NCBI GenBank assembly: GCA_029194725.1
Contig: JARFXQ010000002.1
Span: 248,001-312,000 of the forward strand
Direction of reading: 5' to 3'
From: Nitrospira sp.
GTDB taxonomy: Bacteria > Nitrospirota > Nitrospiria > Nitrospirales > Nitrospiraceae
Length of the DNA stretch: 64,000 bases
The notes below the pieces were generated by a model. It saw only the letters and a list, made by a program, of their open reading frames with translations. It was not told the DNA's origin and ran no database searches. Both the position numbers and the translations under genes were made by a program. Positions within the stretch are counted from its first letter, which is position 1; each line of letters opens with the position of its first letter. This document shows, piece by piece, positions 47,701 through 56,099 of this stretch.

Positions 47701-47795
47701 AGCTCGGTCAAGAGGCCGCTGATGAATACGGCGCTGCTCGACAGAAGGATGGCGCTATAGACCAGCGGCGTAGGTGTGCGTTCAAAACGGGTCAT
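44733..47795 (-). CDS. Hybrid histidine kinase with GAF and three receivers
   Basis: A 1020-residue protein. Order: about four N-terminal membrane helices (10-125), GAF domain (~135-285), long coiled coil (285-370), HisKA with His in FLANMSHELRTPL, HATPase with LSNAIKFTE, DTGIGIT and GGTGLGLSIARKFT, then three receivers (LILVEDD-type starts VLIVEDDESL, VLIVESDPTQ and LLVVEDDVRN; phospho-acceptor regions LLDIGLP, VLDVGLP and LMDIMMP). The middle receiver has VESD in place of the acidic pair EDD and a less typical lysine region. It resembles long barA/torS-like phosphorelay kinases without an Hpt domain. No clear Shine-Dalgarno precedes the ATG. Confidence 0.88.
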   Translation of the reverse strand: MTRFERTPTPLVYSAILLSSSAVFISGLLTELGIAVWVFYILPLVFSYLTWHPLVPAYTATATTLLILVGYFLSPPGIDPFIAVENRTFGVATSWALAALGYQFITNKLTLRKQEWLQSGQTLLSERMAGDPNIDQLASRVLGTIAEYLDAPAGALFIENGPAFRRMATYGVPADASLPLEVQSGDGLLGRALVEQKIIVVPDVSEGYLTIGSSLGRSAPRQLLVAPLAVERSIKAVLELGFFHPVEESDREFVTRVSESIAVVIRSAQARVHILALLEETQRQAEELQAQSEELRRTNEELTERSASLEDSHARLEEQTVRLEAQNDELTRAKSDMEAQARELEQAGRYKSEFLANMSHELRTPLNASLIFARQLGDNAEGNLTPEQVAYARNIESAGRNLLTLINEVLDLAKVEAGCMEVQPHPISLAVLAQQVTAMFQPVAEDKALSLRVRLADGMPETIETDQQRLEQVLNNLLSNAIKFTEQGEVRLEIGRASDGRIAFAVRDTGIGITDDQHQAVFEPFRQADGTTNRKYGGTGLGLSIARKFTRLLGGEMRLTSAPGQGSTFTLLLPERYKAVSEHVGTSVSGRTEGQFAPTVPDPNSGRKSEFGPARILDDRERLSGNRRVVLIVEDDESLARILSDLAHEQGFQVIVAATAGEALVLAPRFLPSVILLDIGLPDTSGLSVLDRLKIDSRTRHIPVHIMSDHDDAQIALSLGAVSYILKPVKRKHLIDAFQRMEQYLTQRRRVLIVESDPTQREAITALLTSRDVEAVGVGTAADCLDRLRSTRFDCMVLDVGLPNESGYALLETLSHEERYSGPPVIIYTARNLSPDEEQRLRRYARSIIIKSAKSSERLLDEVTLFLHQVVADLPPVQQAMLTRAPCGDAALDGARLLVVEDDVRNLFALMSLLEPRGATVLVARNGREALTALEGSLQPDGAPIDLVLMDIMMPELDGLTTMREIRKRSEWRNLPIIALTAKAMKADRQQALTAGANDYTAKPVDRDALLSLVRIWMPK

Positions 47796-47887
47796 GTCGG
47801 ATTCGCGTTATCGAAGCGGAAAGACCGGCCTCTCACCTCGTTGCCTCAGATGCGGGGGGCGTTGAGTCTATAATAAAATCTGCGTCT

Positions 47888-48439
47888 TCAATCCCTAGGG
47901 AATGCCCTAGCCCAACTCAACGGATCGGTTTGAGGGAGGTGGAGGAGACATTTGCGCGCAGCGCTGCCTCTTTCGCTATCTGAGGGGCAATGCGCGGGCG
48001 AACCGGCATCGACGCTTCTGTCGACAGCCTGATAAATCGCTTGAGACAGGTGTTGATACGCGGTTCCCTTTTCGAGCAATAGGCAAGCACCGGCATCCAA
48101 GAGGGCTTCTCGATTTCCATTTTCGACGTAAAACGAGAGGCCTATGACCGGCAGGTGAGGATGTTTCCGTATGATGGAACCTGTCGCTTCGATCCCGTTC
48201 ATTCCCGGCATGTGAAGGTCCATCACAACGACATCGGGCTTCAGCAGGTCTGTCAGCCTCACCGCTTCTTCCCCATCCGTCGCCTCACCCACCAATTCAA
48301 TGTCGAGATGACGGCTAAGACACTTACGCAACGCTTGCCGGACGAGGAAGTGGTCATCCACCAGTAACACCCGAATACATTTCATCTTCGGTCGGTCGGC
48401 TCCACCGGCTGTGACTCGATCGATAAGTGTCTTGTCCAT
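47888..48439 (-). CDS. Stand-alone response regulator receiver
   Basis: A 183-residue protein with a NarL-type receiver (~18-135): VLLVDDHFLVRQALRKC and the phospho-Asp region VVVMDLHMPGMNGIEATG. The remaining 45 residues are not a LuxR HTH but end in a polar tail, so the output domain is missing. It is close to the C-terminal receiver of the kinase at 42078-43766, which has the same IGLS segment. It could be a phosphate sink or a truncated NarL. AGGGAGAGATCAC precedes the ATG. Confidence 0.75.
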   Translation of the reverse strand: MDKTLIDRVTAGGADRPKMKCIRVLLVDDHFLVRQALRKCLSRHLDIELVGEATDGEEAVRLTDLLKPDVVVMDLHMPGMNGIEATGSIIRKHPHLPVIGLSFYVENGNREALLDAGACLLLEKGTAYQHLSQAIYQAVDRSVDAGSPAHCPSDSERGSAARKCLLHLPQTDPLSWARAFPRD

Positions 48440-48755
48440 GTGATCTCTCCCTGCATATTGTGCCTTTCACCCTAGGAGAAAGAGGAATCCTTATGAACTA
48501 GTAAACAGCCCAGTTTGCCTGTTACGCCAACCTGAAACGAGGAATAAGTCGGGGTACCGTCGTGTTGCGAATATTCTTGAATCGCAAGGGAGCACAACCT
48601 CAAATTCTATCGACCGTACAGGCTTCTTTATGCGGAGGCTGCATTGTGCTATCTTCCCGTTCACGAAATCTGTGTTCATGACGGCGGCCTCTATTCTCCA
48701 CCGGAATGGAAGGCCCACCGCACCATAGGCAATCAGAGCTGGGAGGGAAACGCTC
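48440..48755. other. Divergent intergenic region
   Basis: This 316-bp gap separates the receiver gene (minus) from the SUMF1-fold gene (plus) and should contain promoters for both. On the plus strand TGcTATCTT (an extended -10) lies near 48650 with only a poor -35. No other feature was seen. Confidence 0.35.
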
Positions 48756-49994
48756 ATGAGGCAGACCCTTGGGGTGCTGGGTTTTCTCATATGCTTGACC
48801 GTGACCGCGGTCTCCATGGCGGCGCCGGAATCCGAGACAGGCCAGCAAGACTTTGCCAAAGGGGAGGCGCTACTGAAGAACAAGCAGTATGCGGAAGCGC
48901 GCGCGGCGCTGGAAGCCGGCATCGCGAAGAACTCCTCGAATGTGCAGGCTCATTTTAGTTTGGCTGAGGCCTGCCGAGAGTTAGCAGCCTGGGCCTGCGC
49001 GGAAGAACATTACGAAACCGCGTTGCATCTGGATGCGAAATCCAGGACCGCCGGGATGAGAGACCTGCGGTTACGCAGGATGGAGGTGTGGCGTTCGCTG
49101 GAGGAAGTGACGGCATGGCGGTTGCTGGACGAAGCCAAAGATTTGATTGCCGGTGGGCATGGTGACCCTGACCAAATAAAGAAGGCGGAGGAGGCCCTGG
49201 ACGGCGCCAATGAGCTAGGGCTCAACCAAGAGCAACAGGCGGTCTATCAGCAGTTACAAGCGAAACTCCCTGGGCGGCATTCGCCCACCGTGATGGATAG
49301 TCTAAAACCGGCTGAGACGCCGCTGGCGCTGGTGCCGGCAGGGGAATTCACAATGGGAAGCACCATGGCAGACGATGAAAAGCCGGTGCATCGCGTCTAC
49401 CTGGACGCCTTCTACATGGACAAATACCACGTGACCGTGGGCCAATATGCCAAGTACCTGGAGGCGACGGACAAGGAGGCGCCGCCGGAGTGGGATATCA
49501 TGAACCAACCTCACCATCAGAAACGCCCCGTCGTCAATGTCAGTTGGTATGACGCCGTCACGTACTGCAAATGGGCCGGCAAACGCCTACCCACCGAGGC
49601 GGAGTGGGAAAAGGCGGCACGAGGGACGGATGGCCGCCTCTATCCATGGGGCAACGAGGCCCCCACGAGGCTCCACGCGAATTTCGGCAAGAAGAAATGG
49701 GCGAATCATATGGCCTTGGTTCCGGTGGGGATGTTCGAACTGGGCAAGAGCCCCTACGGCATCTATGACATGGCCGGCAATGCCTGGGAATGGGTCAACG
49801 ACTGGTATGACCATGACTATTATAAGAAGAGCCCGGCGAAGAATCCTCAAGGACCGAAGACGGGGAAATCAAAAGTCGTGCGGGGTGGTAACTGGCTCTA
49901 TGTTCAGGAGTTTCTTCGTTCTTCCTTCCGTTACAATGCTGAACCATCCGGACGGCAGTTCGGCTACGGGTTCCGTTGCGCGAAGACGCCATAG
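48756..49994 (+). CDS. Exported SUMF1/FGE-fold protein with N-terminal TPR-like region
   Basis: A 412-residue exported protein. The signal peptide (LGVLGFLICLTVTAVSMAAP) is followed by TPR-like repeats (~30-105; ALLKNKQYAEARAALEAGI), a helical spacer, and a SUMF1 domain from ~192 (VPAGEFTMGSTMADDEKPVHRVYL to FGYGFRCAKTP). Catalytic Cys residues of formylglycine-generating enzymes lie in the C-terminal RSYCYRYRC segment. Here the equivalent reads RSSFRYNA, so sulfatase activation is unlikely. It probably binds a partner or ligand. GGGAGG lies 9-10 bp before the ATG. Three relatives lie at 58.8-62.6 kb. Confidence 0.85.
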   Translation: MRQTLGVLGFLICLTVTAVSMAAPESETGQQDFAKGEALLKNKQYAEARAALEAGIAKNSSNVQAHFSLAEACRELAAWACAEEHYETALHLDAKSRTAGMRDLRLRRMEVWRSLEEVTAWRLLDEAKDLIAGGHGDPDQIKKAEEALDGANELGLNQEQQAVYQQLQAKLPGRHSPTVMDSLKPAETPLALVPAGEFTMGSTMADDEKPVHRVYLDAFYMDKYHVTVGQYAKYLEATDKEAPPEWDIMNQPHHQKRPVVNVSWYDAVTYCKWAGKRLPTEAEWEKAARGTDGRLYPWGNEAPTRLHANFGKKKWANHMALVPVGMFELGKSPYGIYDMAGNAWEWVNDWYDHDYYKKSPAKNPQGPKTGKSKVVRGGNWLYVQEFLRSSFRYNAEPSGRQFGYGFRCAKTP

Positions 49995-50022
49995 CTGTTA
50001 ATTGGTCGGCCGCCGAAGGGTA

Positions 50023-51813
50023 CTACACAACTCTTACAGCTGTTGACCGCTTGAGACCATGCTGATAAAAATTCCACATTTGCCAGCTGACAAACCCGCC
50101 GATGAGGTTGCGAACGTTGGTCACACCCTGTTGGCGTAGCACCCGCTCACCGAGATACCCCCGTTGACCCACCCTGCAGTAGGTGACCACAGGCAGGTTC
50201 GTCGGTACCTCACCTATCCTCCCGCGCAATTCCGGTAGGGGGATGTTGACAGCACCAGGGATACGGTCCTCGGCGAACTCGGCGGAACTTCGAACGTCCA
50301 CCACCACAGGCGGGGTTGCTGTTTCCAATGCCGCTCGCAGCTCAGCCGGAGTGATCGGAATCGTGCCGCCGCGCAGCACATTGGAAGCCTGAAAAGCTGC
50401 GACGTTGATCGCATCCTTCGCACTGCCATATTGCGGGGAATAGCAAAGCTCGGCTTGCTCGAGGTCGAACACGGTCGCCCCCATTTGAATCGCCATGGCC
50501 AACACATCGATCCGCTTATCGACCGCTTCCTCGCCGACGGCCTGGGCGCCGAGAACTCGCCCTGTCGATGTTTCGAAGATCAACTTGATCGTCAGCCGCT
50601 TCGCGCCAGGATAGTAGTCGGCGTGGTGAAAGGGATGAACGTAGATCACCTCGTAATCTCGGTGCCGCTCCTTGCCGGCTCGCTGGAGGGCCTTCTCAGA
50701 CTTCCCCGTCATGGCGGCGGTCAAGTCAAAGACGCGCACGATCGCACTTCCCTGACTGCCTCGGTACGGAGGGACGACACCGTCTTCTCCGTGCGCGCGA
50801 GCTATAATGTGGTCTGCCGCCAACCGGCCCTGGCGGTTGGCGGGACCGGCTAGCGGAATGTGAGTTGATCCGCCCAAGATCGGGTCCGGAACCTCGATGA
50901 CATCGCCGACCGCATAAATATTTGGATCGCTGGTCTGCAGAGATGCGTTCACTTTGATCGCACCGCGATCGTTGGTTTTGATGCCGGCCGTTTGGGCCAA
51001 CAGGCTTTCCGGCCTGACCCCGATGGCCAAGACGATCAGGTCACCGGGCAAAACCCGACCATCGGTCAGGATCGCTCGTACGCCTTGCGCGTCGACCTCC
51101 GATTCCAGATCCACGACCCCATCGCTCAGATACAGGACGACACCCCGTTGGACCAACGTCCGCTCGAGCGGCACCACCATTTCGGCATCGAATGGAGGGA
51201 GTATTTGTGGGTTTCTATCGACCAGGGTCGTGGTCACGCCGCGATGCACGAGTTGCTCGGCGACTTCCACTCCAATGAAGCCGCCCCCTAGAACGATCGC
51301 GTTCCTGACGCCACTGTCCACGACCGCCTTCAAGCGATCGACGTCCTCCAGGTTGCGTAGGCTCACGACGCGCGGATGATTCATCCCGACCTTGGCCAGC
51401 AGATTCGCCGGTCGAAGCGGAGCCGCCCCGGTCGAGAGGATCAAGAAGTCGAACGGCTCCCGATACTTCCGACCCGTGGTGAGTTCGTGAACGTCGATCG
51501 CTCTCGCAACCCGGTCGATCGCGACGACCTCCGTCCCTGTGCGGACATCGAGATTGAGCCATCCTTCGAGCATCTCAGAATCGGCCACCAGTAGCTGATT
51601 GCGATCAGAGATTTCGCCTCCCAGATAATAGGGCAGTCCACAGTTGGCGAAACTGGCATGCGGACCACGTTCGAACAGCACGATCTGAGCCGACTCATCA
51701 AGTCGTCGCGCCCTGGCGGCGGCGCTGGCTCCACCTGCGACCCCGCCTACAATGACTATGCGGACCGGTCGAGCTGAGATCAAGGATACGAAACCCTCCC
51801 TTGTTGTGGTCAT
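50023..51813 (-). CDS. CoA-disulfide reductase-like flavoprotein with C-terminal rhodanese domain
   Basis: A 596-residue pyridine-nucleotide disulfide oxidoreductase fused to a rhodanese. FAD-binding is VIVGGVAGGASAAARARR; the active-site cysteine is in SFANCGLPYYLGG. NAD binding is AIVLGGGFIGVEVAEQL. The rhodanese (residues ~485-575) has the catalytic loop VTYCRVGQRGYLG. Such fusions reduce CoA disulfide or persulfides and often accompany sulfur metabolism. A TTG at 51783, with the excellent Shine-Dalgarno AAGGGAGGG upstream, may be the real start; the ATG at 51813 has none. Confidence 0.88.
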   Translation of the reverse strand: MTTTREGFVSLISARPVRIVIVGGVAGGASAAARARRLDESAQIVLFERGPHASFANCGLPYYLGGEISDRNQLLVADSEMLEGWLNLDVRTGTEVVAIDRVARAIDVHELTTGRKYREPFDFLILSTGAAPLRPANLLAKVGMNHPRVVSLRNLEDVDRLKAVVDSGVRNAIVLGGGFIGVEVAEQLVHRGVTTTLVDRNPQILPPFDAEMVVPLERTLVQRGVVLYLSDGVVDLESEVDAQGVRAILTDGRVLPGDLIVLAIGVRPESLLAQTAGIKTNDRGAIKVNASLQTSDPNIYAVGDVIEVPDPILGGSTHIPLAGPANRQGRLAADHIIARAHGEDGVVPPYRGSQGSAIVRVFDLTAAMTGKSEKALQRAGKERHRDYEVIYVHPFHHADYYPGAKRLTIKLIFETSTGRVLGAQAVGEEAVDKRIDVLAMAIQMGATVFDLEQAELCYSPQYGSAKDAINVAAFQASNVLRGGTIPITPAELRAALETATPPVVVDVRSSAEFAEDRIPGAVNIPLPELRGRIGEVPTNLPVVTYCRVGQRGYLGERVLRQQGVTNVRNLIGGFVSWQMWNFYQHGLKRSTAVRVV

Positions 51814-52072
51814 CGCCGAAGCAATAAGATTGATGAATAAGAATCGATGGCTTTCCTTGTGGCTGAACCGGTTTTACCCCATCACCGGATCCAACTCAAA
51901 GCCGATGCCCTTGCAGATGCGTCGGCTCGATTGCGGTTGGTTCCCAGCTTTCGAGGCTCGCGTGATCCGGCCATGACAGGTGCTCTCACTTGGATATGAG
52001 ACACCACATCGAAAATGGATTCGTTCATGCTCACATTTCTGCTCTTCTACTATCAGACCTGAACATCGAGAC

Positions 52073-52540
52073 CTATTTGCTTGTTCCAAATCTGTACATG
52101 TCATGACATGCCGTGCAGCGAGCCGTCATGCTCGATAGGCGTTGCAAGATTTGTTGAGGCGTCTCGTGCCGCACGATCGCATCTGCCAGCGCATCCATAT
52201 CTTTGTGGATCGACATGCCCATCTGTTTAAACGGCAGCGGCAACTTGGCCATGATCGTCGGCTCCACGTCCGCCGCCATGTTCATTCCAACCGCCCTCGC
52301 CGTTGCTTCCATTTGCTTCGGATCAGGATCCGGCTCTCCCAGCCCCCTAAGAAGCCCATCCACCGCTTTCAAGAGCAGACGCATCTCACCGAGGATTTGG
52401 TCGCGTTCTGCCGCTGCCAAGACTATTTCCGTCCGACCGTCACTTCCCGTTTTCGTCACGCCCTTGATGAAAAACCATCCTCCCACGCTCAGCGTGACTA
52501 CCCATAGGGTGATGGCGGTAATGCAATAATTGCGCTTCAT
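52073..52540 (-). CDS. Cytochrome c'-like exported protein
   Basis: The ATG at 52540 (AAAGGAATGAG) gives 155 residues. An N-terminal helix (CITAITLWVVTLSVGGWFFI) acts as signal or anchor. The rest is helical with a single haem motif CTACHDMYRFG at the extreme C-terminus, the layout of cytochrome c' and c-556 four-helix proteins. Such proteins bind NO or transfer electrons. The helical ILGEMRLLLKAVDGLL segment fits the fold. No fixed sixth ligand is identifiable. Confidence 0.7.
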   Translation of the reverse strand: MKRNYCITAITLWVVTLSVGGWFFIKGVTKTGSDGRTEIVLAAAERDQILGEMRLLLKAVDGLLRGLGEPDPDPKQMEATARAVGMNMAADVEPTIMAKLPLPFKQMGMSIHKDMDALADAIVRHETPQQILQRLSSMTARCTACHDMYRFGTSK

Positions 52541-52854
52541 CTCATTCCTTTCAAGAGTTGGTCTACTAATCTCCTGCAAGAAAAGAACCGAATAACCCTC
52601 GATGCTGTGCTGTCGCAGGGAGAATATTCCGGTGCTTAGCTGAGTCTCGGCGGCGAGGCGGTAGCTCTTTGCTACAGGGAACGGGAAACCTCTGTTGCAG
52701 AAGGCAACAAAGATAAGAGTTCACGGGCCATAAAACCGATGGTGTCGGACGTCGATGATTTGCCTCCGCAACCCATTCCTCCGGTGAAACCACAAGCATT
52801 GAGAAGCTTTCCTTGAAGTGCTGAGGAAGGGGATTGTGAATTGTGCTCGCTCAG
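52541..52854. other. Intergenic region, no gene supported
   Basis: This 314-bp gap holds a 77-codon minus-strand frame (52566-52799) with no start context or family features, so it is rejected. Hairpin-like sequence (AGCTCTTTGCTACAGG...) near 52670 was noticed but matches no riboswitch I know. Confidence 0.35.
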
Positions 52855-53331
52855 CTAGGACCGAGCCAGCATCGTTGCCGCGATCACCACAGCTAATGCG
52901 ACGAGCAACGAGACACGCGGCAGCCAGCGCGCGGTTTTGAAGACGACCTGTTCACCGGGCGTTCGCTGGGAATCCGGTATGGCACTCACCCGACTGACTT
53001 GAGGACCGAAAACAAGATCATGGAGGAGGGTCAGGAACAGCAACAGGGAGACCAGGATCAACTTCACGGTCACGATCCCCGACCAAGAGCCGGGATCCGC
53101 TACATTGACTCCGCGATGCGCCAACAACATCGGGCCTGTGGTAAGCAGTACTGCTATTGCCATCCAAACGACGGGGCGAAATCGTAGCGCCGCAGATCGA
53201 AACAGCGCCATGAATTCCGGCGCCGCCTTCCGGCCTCTGACCAACGGTGCCAAGACCAAGGAGAGAAAAATCATTCCGCCGATCCAGGTGACGGCGGCAA
53301 GGAGGTGTAGGACGACCAGGGTGAAGTACAT
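52855..53331 (-). CDS. CopD/DUF2269-like four-helix membrane protein
   Basis: A 158-residue protein with four hydrophobic segments (about 3-30, 52-72, 85-108, 136-157). The N-terminal VLHLLAAVTWIGGMIFLSLVL motif (H, W, G pattern) is typical of CopD-like and related DUF domains that may coordinate haem or copper. Function is unknown; copper resistance or electron transfer at the inner membrane are candidates. GAGG 5 bp before the ATG supports the start. Confidence 0.65.
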   Translation of the reverse strand: MYFTLVVLHLLAAVTWIGGMIFLSLVLAPLVRGRKAAPEFMALFRSAALRFRPVVWMAIAVLLTTGPMLLAHRGVNVADPGSWSGIVTVKLILVSLLLFLTLLHDLVFGPQVSRVSAIPDSQRTPGEQVVFKTARWLPRVSLLVALAVVIAATMLARS

Positions 53332-53415
53332 GAAGCCTCAGTCGTTAGAGGAGAAATATCGTTGTAGCATTAGACCATGAGCGGAGATGTTTGTTTTGTC
53401 CGCGCGATGTGATTC

Positions 53416-54681
53416 TCAGCCGTGACCCGGTGCGGCGCAGGCGAGGCGTGTATTCTGTTCAGTCCGCTCGAAGGCATCCGTCAGATTGCCGGTCAAGGGG
53501 GCCACTCGTTCATAGACTGTGAAGTTATAGGGATCCTTCGCTGTAAGACCGTACTTGTTGATGAGCATTTGATGTTGCCGTTCAGTCTGGATGTGGTAAC
53601 GAATCTTGGTGATCAATTTGAGCCCGGCTGTTTCCTTCGGCAATTGATACTCAAACGTATAGTCCCGGCTGGCCAACGGCATGAGACGATTGTCATACAG
53701 TTCGATGATCGCCGGCTGCCACATGATCCATCGTCCCATGGTATCCGACTGGTCTTCCAATGCCTTTCCGTTTTGGTCCTCGACGGCAAACTCGACCGTG
53801 AAGTGGCGATCAGGGTCTCCCGTCGGGAGTTTATGCCCCGCGCCAGCATTGATCAGCGTCAGCGTGACGCGGACCTTGTCGCCAGGTTTGGGTTCCGCCG
53901 GTTCCGCTACCACCTTTACACCGATCGCTCTCTTGATCATCTCTGGGTCATGTCCGCCACGCCAGAGATGTTGACGCCCCTGGCGAACGGGACCTCCTAC
54001 GGCGATCGGCCGTTCGACCTCGGGCATGTGGCAGTTCTGGCAGATGAACCCGCGTTCCTTCATCCAATAGCCGTCCTCGAATTCGGTATAGGTGCCGCAT
54101 GGCCCTCCGTTATAAAACTGCGCCGGTCCCCCCACGACGCTATGGCAACGATAACAGACCTCGGTGGTGCGAAACATAGGATCATACTTCGTCGGATGGG
54201 GAGCTTTGGCATCCTCGAATGGTCCCAGGATCACTCCGTCTCGGACATGGCAAGCCACACAGGTCACGCCTTCCCGCTGGTAGTTCGCATCGTAGTGGGG
54301 ATTCGGCTCCTGCACCGCTCGTTCGACCCGGTCTCGCGGGATCTCCTTAATCAACGTCGGTTGCTGATTTTCCAGCGGCGTATGACAGTTGAGACAGACC
54401 CAGATGTGTTTATCTTTGGTCCAGTAAGCTTGAAAGAAGGGATCGTCGTAGGCCTGTGCATGAATGCTGGTTCTCCACTCCTTGTAAATGTCTGTATGGC
54501 AGGCTCCACAAGACTCGGCCTTGAGGCTTGTCAAACCCGCTGGAATCTTTTGATGGGGAATGGCAGAGGCATAGTCCGACCGTAGTCCAAAAATGACGAC
54601 CGGTTTGACCTCGGTGTAATACAAGTATGTGAGCCCGCTCAAGACGACGACCCCGATCAAAATTCTCTTGAACCACCGCAT
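53416..54681 (-). CDS. Membrane-anchored pentahaem cytochrome c
   Basis: A 421-residue protein with an N-terminal anchor (ILIGVVVLSGLTYLYYTEV) and five haem motifs: CGACH, CLNCH, CVACH, CYRCH and CQNCH. The N-terminal half resembles the cytochrome c554 family, with SCGACHTDIYKEWRTSIHA. The C-terminal half (about 250-421) is beta-rich and haem-free (VRVTLTLINAGAGHKLPTGDP). It is probably periplasm-facing and carries electrons for nitrogen- or sulfur-related reactions. GGAGAGATCG precedes the ATG. The exact role is unknown. Confidence 0.85.
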   Translation of the reverse strand: MRWFKRILIGVVVLSGLTYLYYTEVKPVVIFGLRSDYASAIPHQKIPAGLTSLKAESCGACHTDIYKEWRTSIHAQAYDDPFFQAYWTKDKHIWVCLNCHTPLENQQPTLIKEIPRDRVERAVQEPNPHYDANYQREGVTCVACHVRDGVILGPFEDAKAPHPTKYDPMFRTTEVCYRCHSVVGGPAQFYNGGPCGTYTEFEDGYWMKERGFICQNCHMPEVERPIAVGGPVRQGRQHLWRGGHDPEMIKRAIGVKVVAEPAEPKPGDKVRVTLTLINAGAGHKLPTGDPDRHFTVEFAVEDQNGKALEDQSDTMGRWIMWQPAIIELYDNRLMPLASRDYTFEYQLPKETAGLKLITKIRYHIQTERQHQMLINKYGLTAKDPYNFTVYERVAPLTGNLTDAFERTEQNTRLACAAPGHG

Positions 54682-54736
54682 CGATCTCTCCGTTTGCCTG
54701 CCCCACGATCGACATCACAGGGTACGGGCCTCTCTG

Positions 54737-55471
54737 TTATCGGTCAGATTGTGAAGGACGAACAAGCTTACGATACACCACGGGCATGAGAAATAGCAGG
54801 CCCAGCAGCGTGAACGCGAGGAGGAGCCGAGGAGAAGCCAATTCGCCGAGCGAATTGATCGTACCCAATTGACGACCCGCGAAGGTGTAGGCGAGACTGC
54901 CGGGGATAATCCCGAGGGCTGTCGCGGTGACGTACGTCCCTACGCGCACTCTCGTCAACCCCGAGAGCAGGTTCACGAGGAAAAAGGGGAACAGCGGAAT
55001 GAGTCGCAACGTGAGAAGATAATTAAAGGCGTTCTGGGAAAAACCATCCTGAAAAGCCGAGAGCCGGTCGCCGAACCGTCGCTCCACCCAGCCACGAAAC
55101 AGATACCGAGCGGCCAGAAACGCCAATGTGGCTCCGGTCGTGGCTCCGATATTCACATAGAGCGCGGCCCACAGAGTCCCGAAGAGGAACCCTCCGGCAA
55201 GCGTCATCAGGGTCGCTCCCGGCAACGAGAAGGCGGTCTGGGCGACATAAGTCAGGATGAATAACACCACGGCCGATACATAATGCTCTTCGGTAAAAGA
55301 GAACAGCTTTTCCCGGTTGGCCTTGAGCACATCGAGCGAGACATAGGCCATGAGGTCGAAAAAATAAAAGGCGCCGATCACGGCCAGAAAGACGACTGCG
55401 ACGATGACCTTCCCTTTCATTGAGGCCGGGCTCTGCGCTTCGGGCGTCAGGATTTGTCCCTCAGATGACAT
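54737..55471 (-). CDS. TVP38/TMEM64 family inner-membrane protein
   Basis: A 244-residue polytopic protein of the VTT/SNARE-associated superfamily that also includes DedA. Features include FSLPGATLMTLAGGFLFG with the conserved PG and the later RLIPLFPFFLVNLLSGLTRVRVGTY motif. Six or so hydrophobic segments are visible. Family members are linked to membrane lipid organisation. GAGGG 7 bp before the ATG supports the start. It lies 55 bp downstream from the pentahaem cytochrome start on the same strand but is probably transcribed separately. Confidence 0.85.
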   Translation of the reverse strand: MSSEGQILTPEAQSPASMKGKVIVAVVFLAVIGAFYFFDLMAYVSLDVLKANREKLFSFTEEHYVSAVVLFILTYVAQTAFSLPGATLMTLAGGFLFGTLWAALYVNIGATTGATLAFLAARYLFRGWVERRFGDRLSAFQDGFSQNAFNYLLTLRLIPLFPFFLVNLLSGLTRVRVGTYVTATALGIIPGSLAYTFAGRQLGTINSLGELASPRLLLAFTLLGLLFLMPVVYRKLVRPSQSDR

Positions 55472-55510
55472 TGCAACCCTCTGTCCGACTCCGTACAGTA
55501 ACCCTCCACG

Positions 55511-55972
55511 ATGTTAGGAGACTCACATCTCGTGAGGCACGTCCTGCTGGTGGGAGCCAGTCTCCTTCTGACCTATGTTCTCGCCTTTACCACGCTGATG
55601 ATCCGCTGGATGACCTTTTGGATCCGCGGATCCTATTTTGTTTCCTATCAAGCTATTTTCTTGATCACGCTGACGATCTTCCTGCTGGGATGGCTGCGTC
55701 GTCATCATACTGGACCACTTCCCGTTTCCTCAACCATCCTCTACTCGATCGTCGCCGGATATGTATCGGGGTTGATTGCGATGGCGCTGTATCCCATTAC
55801 TCAACCGGATGGGCTTCAGCAAGTGGCCATTGGTCTCCGATTTCCCACGCCTGAAGCGGTTGCAGCTTTCTTGTGGTTCCCCGTTCGGATGCTGGCCTGG
55901 CTGTTTGGGGGCATCGCCGGCATGACCATGCTGACTATGAGCCGATTACTATGCGACCATGCCCGATCGTAA
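55511..55972 (+). CDS. Unknown four-helix membrane protein
   Basis: A 153-residue protein with about four hydrophobic segments (8-30, 42-61, 74-95, 119-143). No recognised domain. The ATG has weak context; a GTG seven codons later has AGGAG 11 bp upstream and may be the true start. Positively charged residues between helices suggest an inner-membrane protein. The gene is divergent from TVP38. Confidence 0.5.
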   Translation: MLGDSHLVRHVLLVGASLLLTYVLAFTTLMIRWMTFWIRGSYFVSYQAIFLITLTIFLLGWLRRHHTGPLPVSSTILYSIVAGYVSGLIAMALYPITQPDGLQQVAIGLRFPTPEAVAAFLWFPVRMLAWLFGGIAGMTMLTMSRLLCDHARS

Positions 55973-56099
55973 CCCTCGAGGAGCAGGGCAAGACCCATAT
56001 AAAATGGTGCGGGATGGATCGTCGAAGAGCGCTCCGCCGGTGCTGCGATCGGGTTTCGTTGTACCAAATCGATCCGATAACGGAGGATAGAAGTTTCTT

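Noticed and set aside
52566..52799. 77-codon minus-strand frame in the cytochrome/CopD gap
   Set aside because: No start context, Pro/Arg/Cys-rich random composition and no recognisable family.
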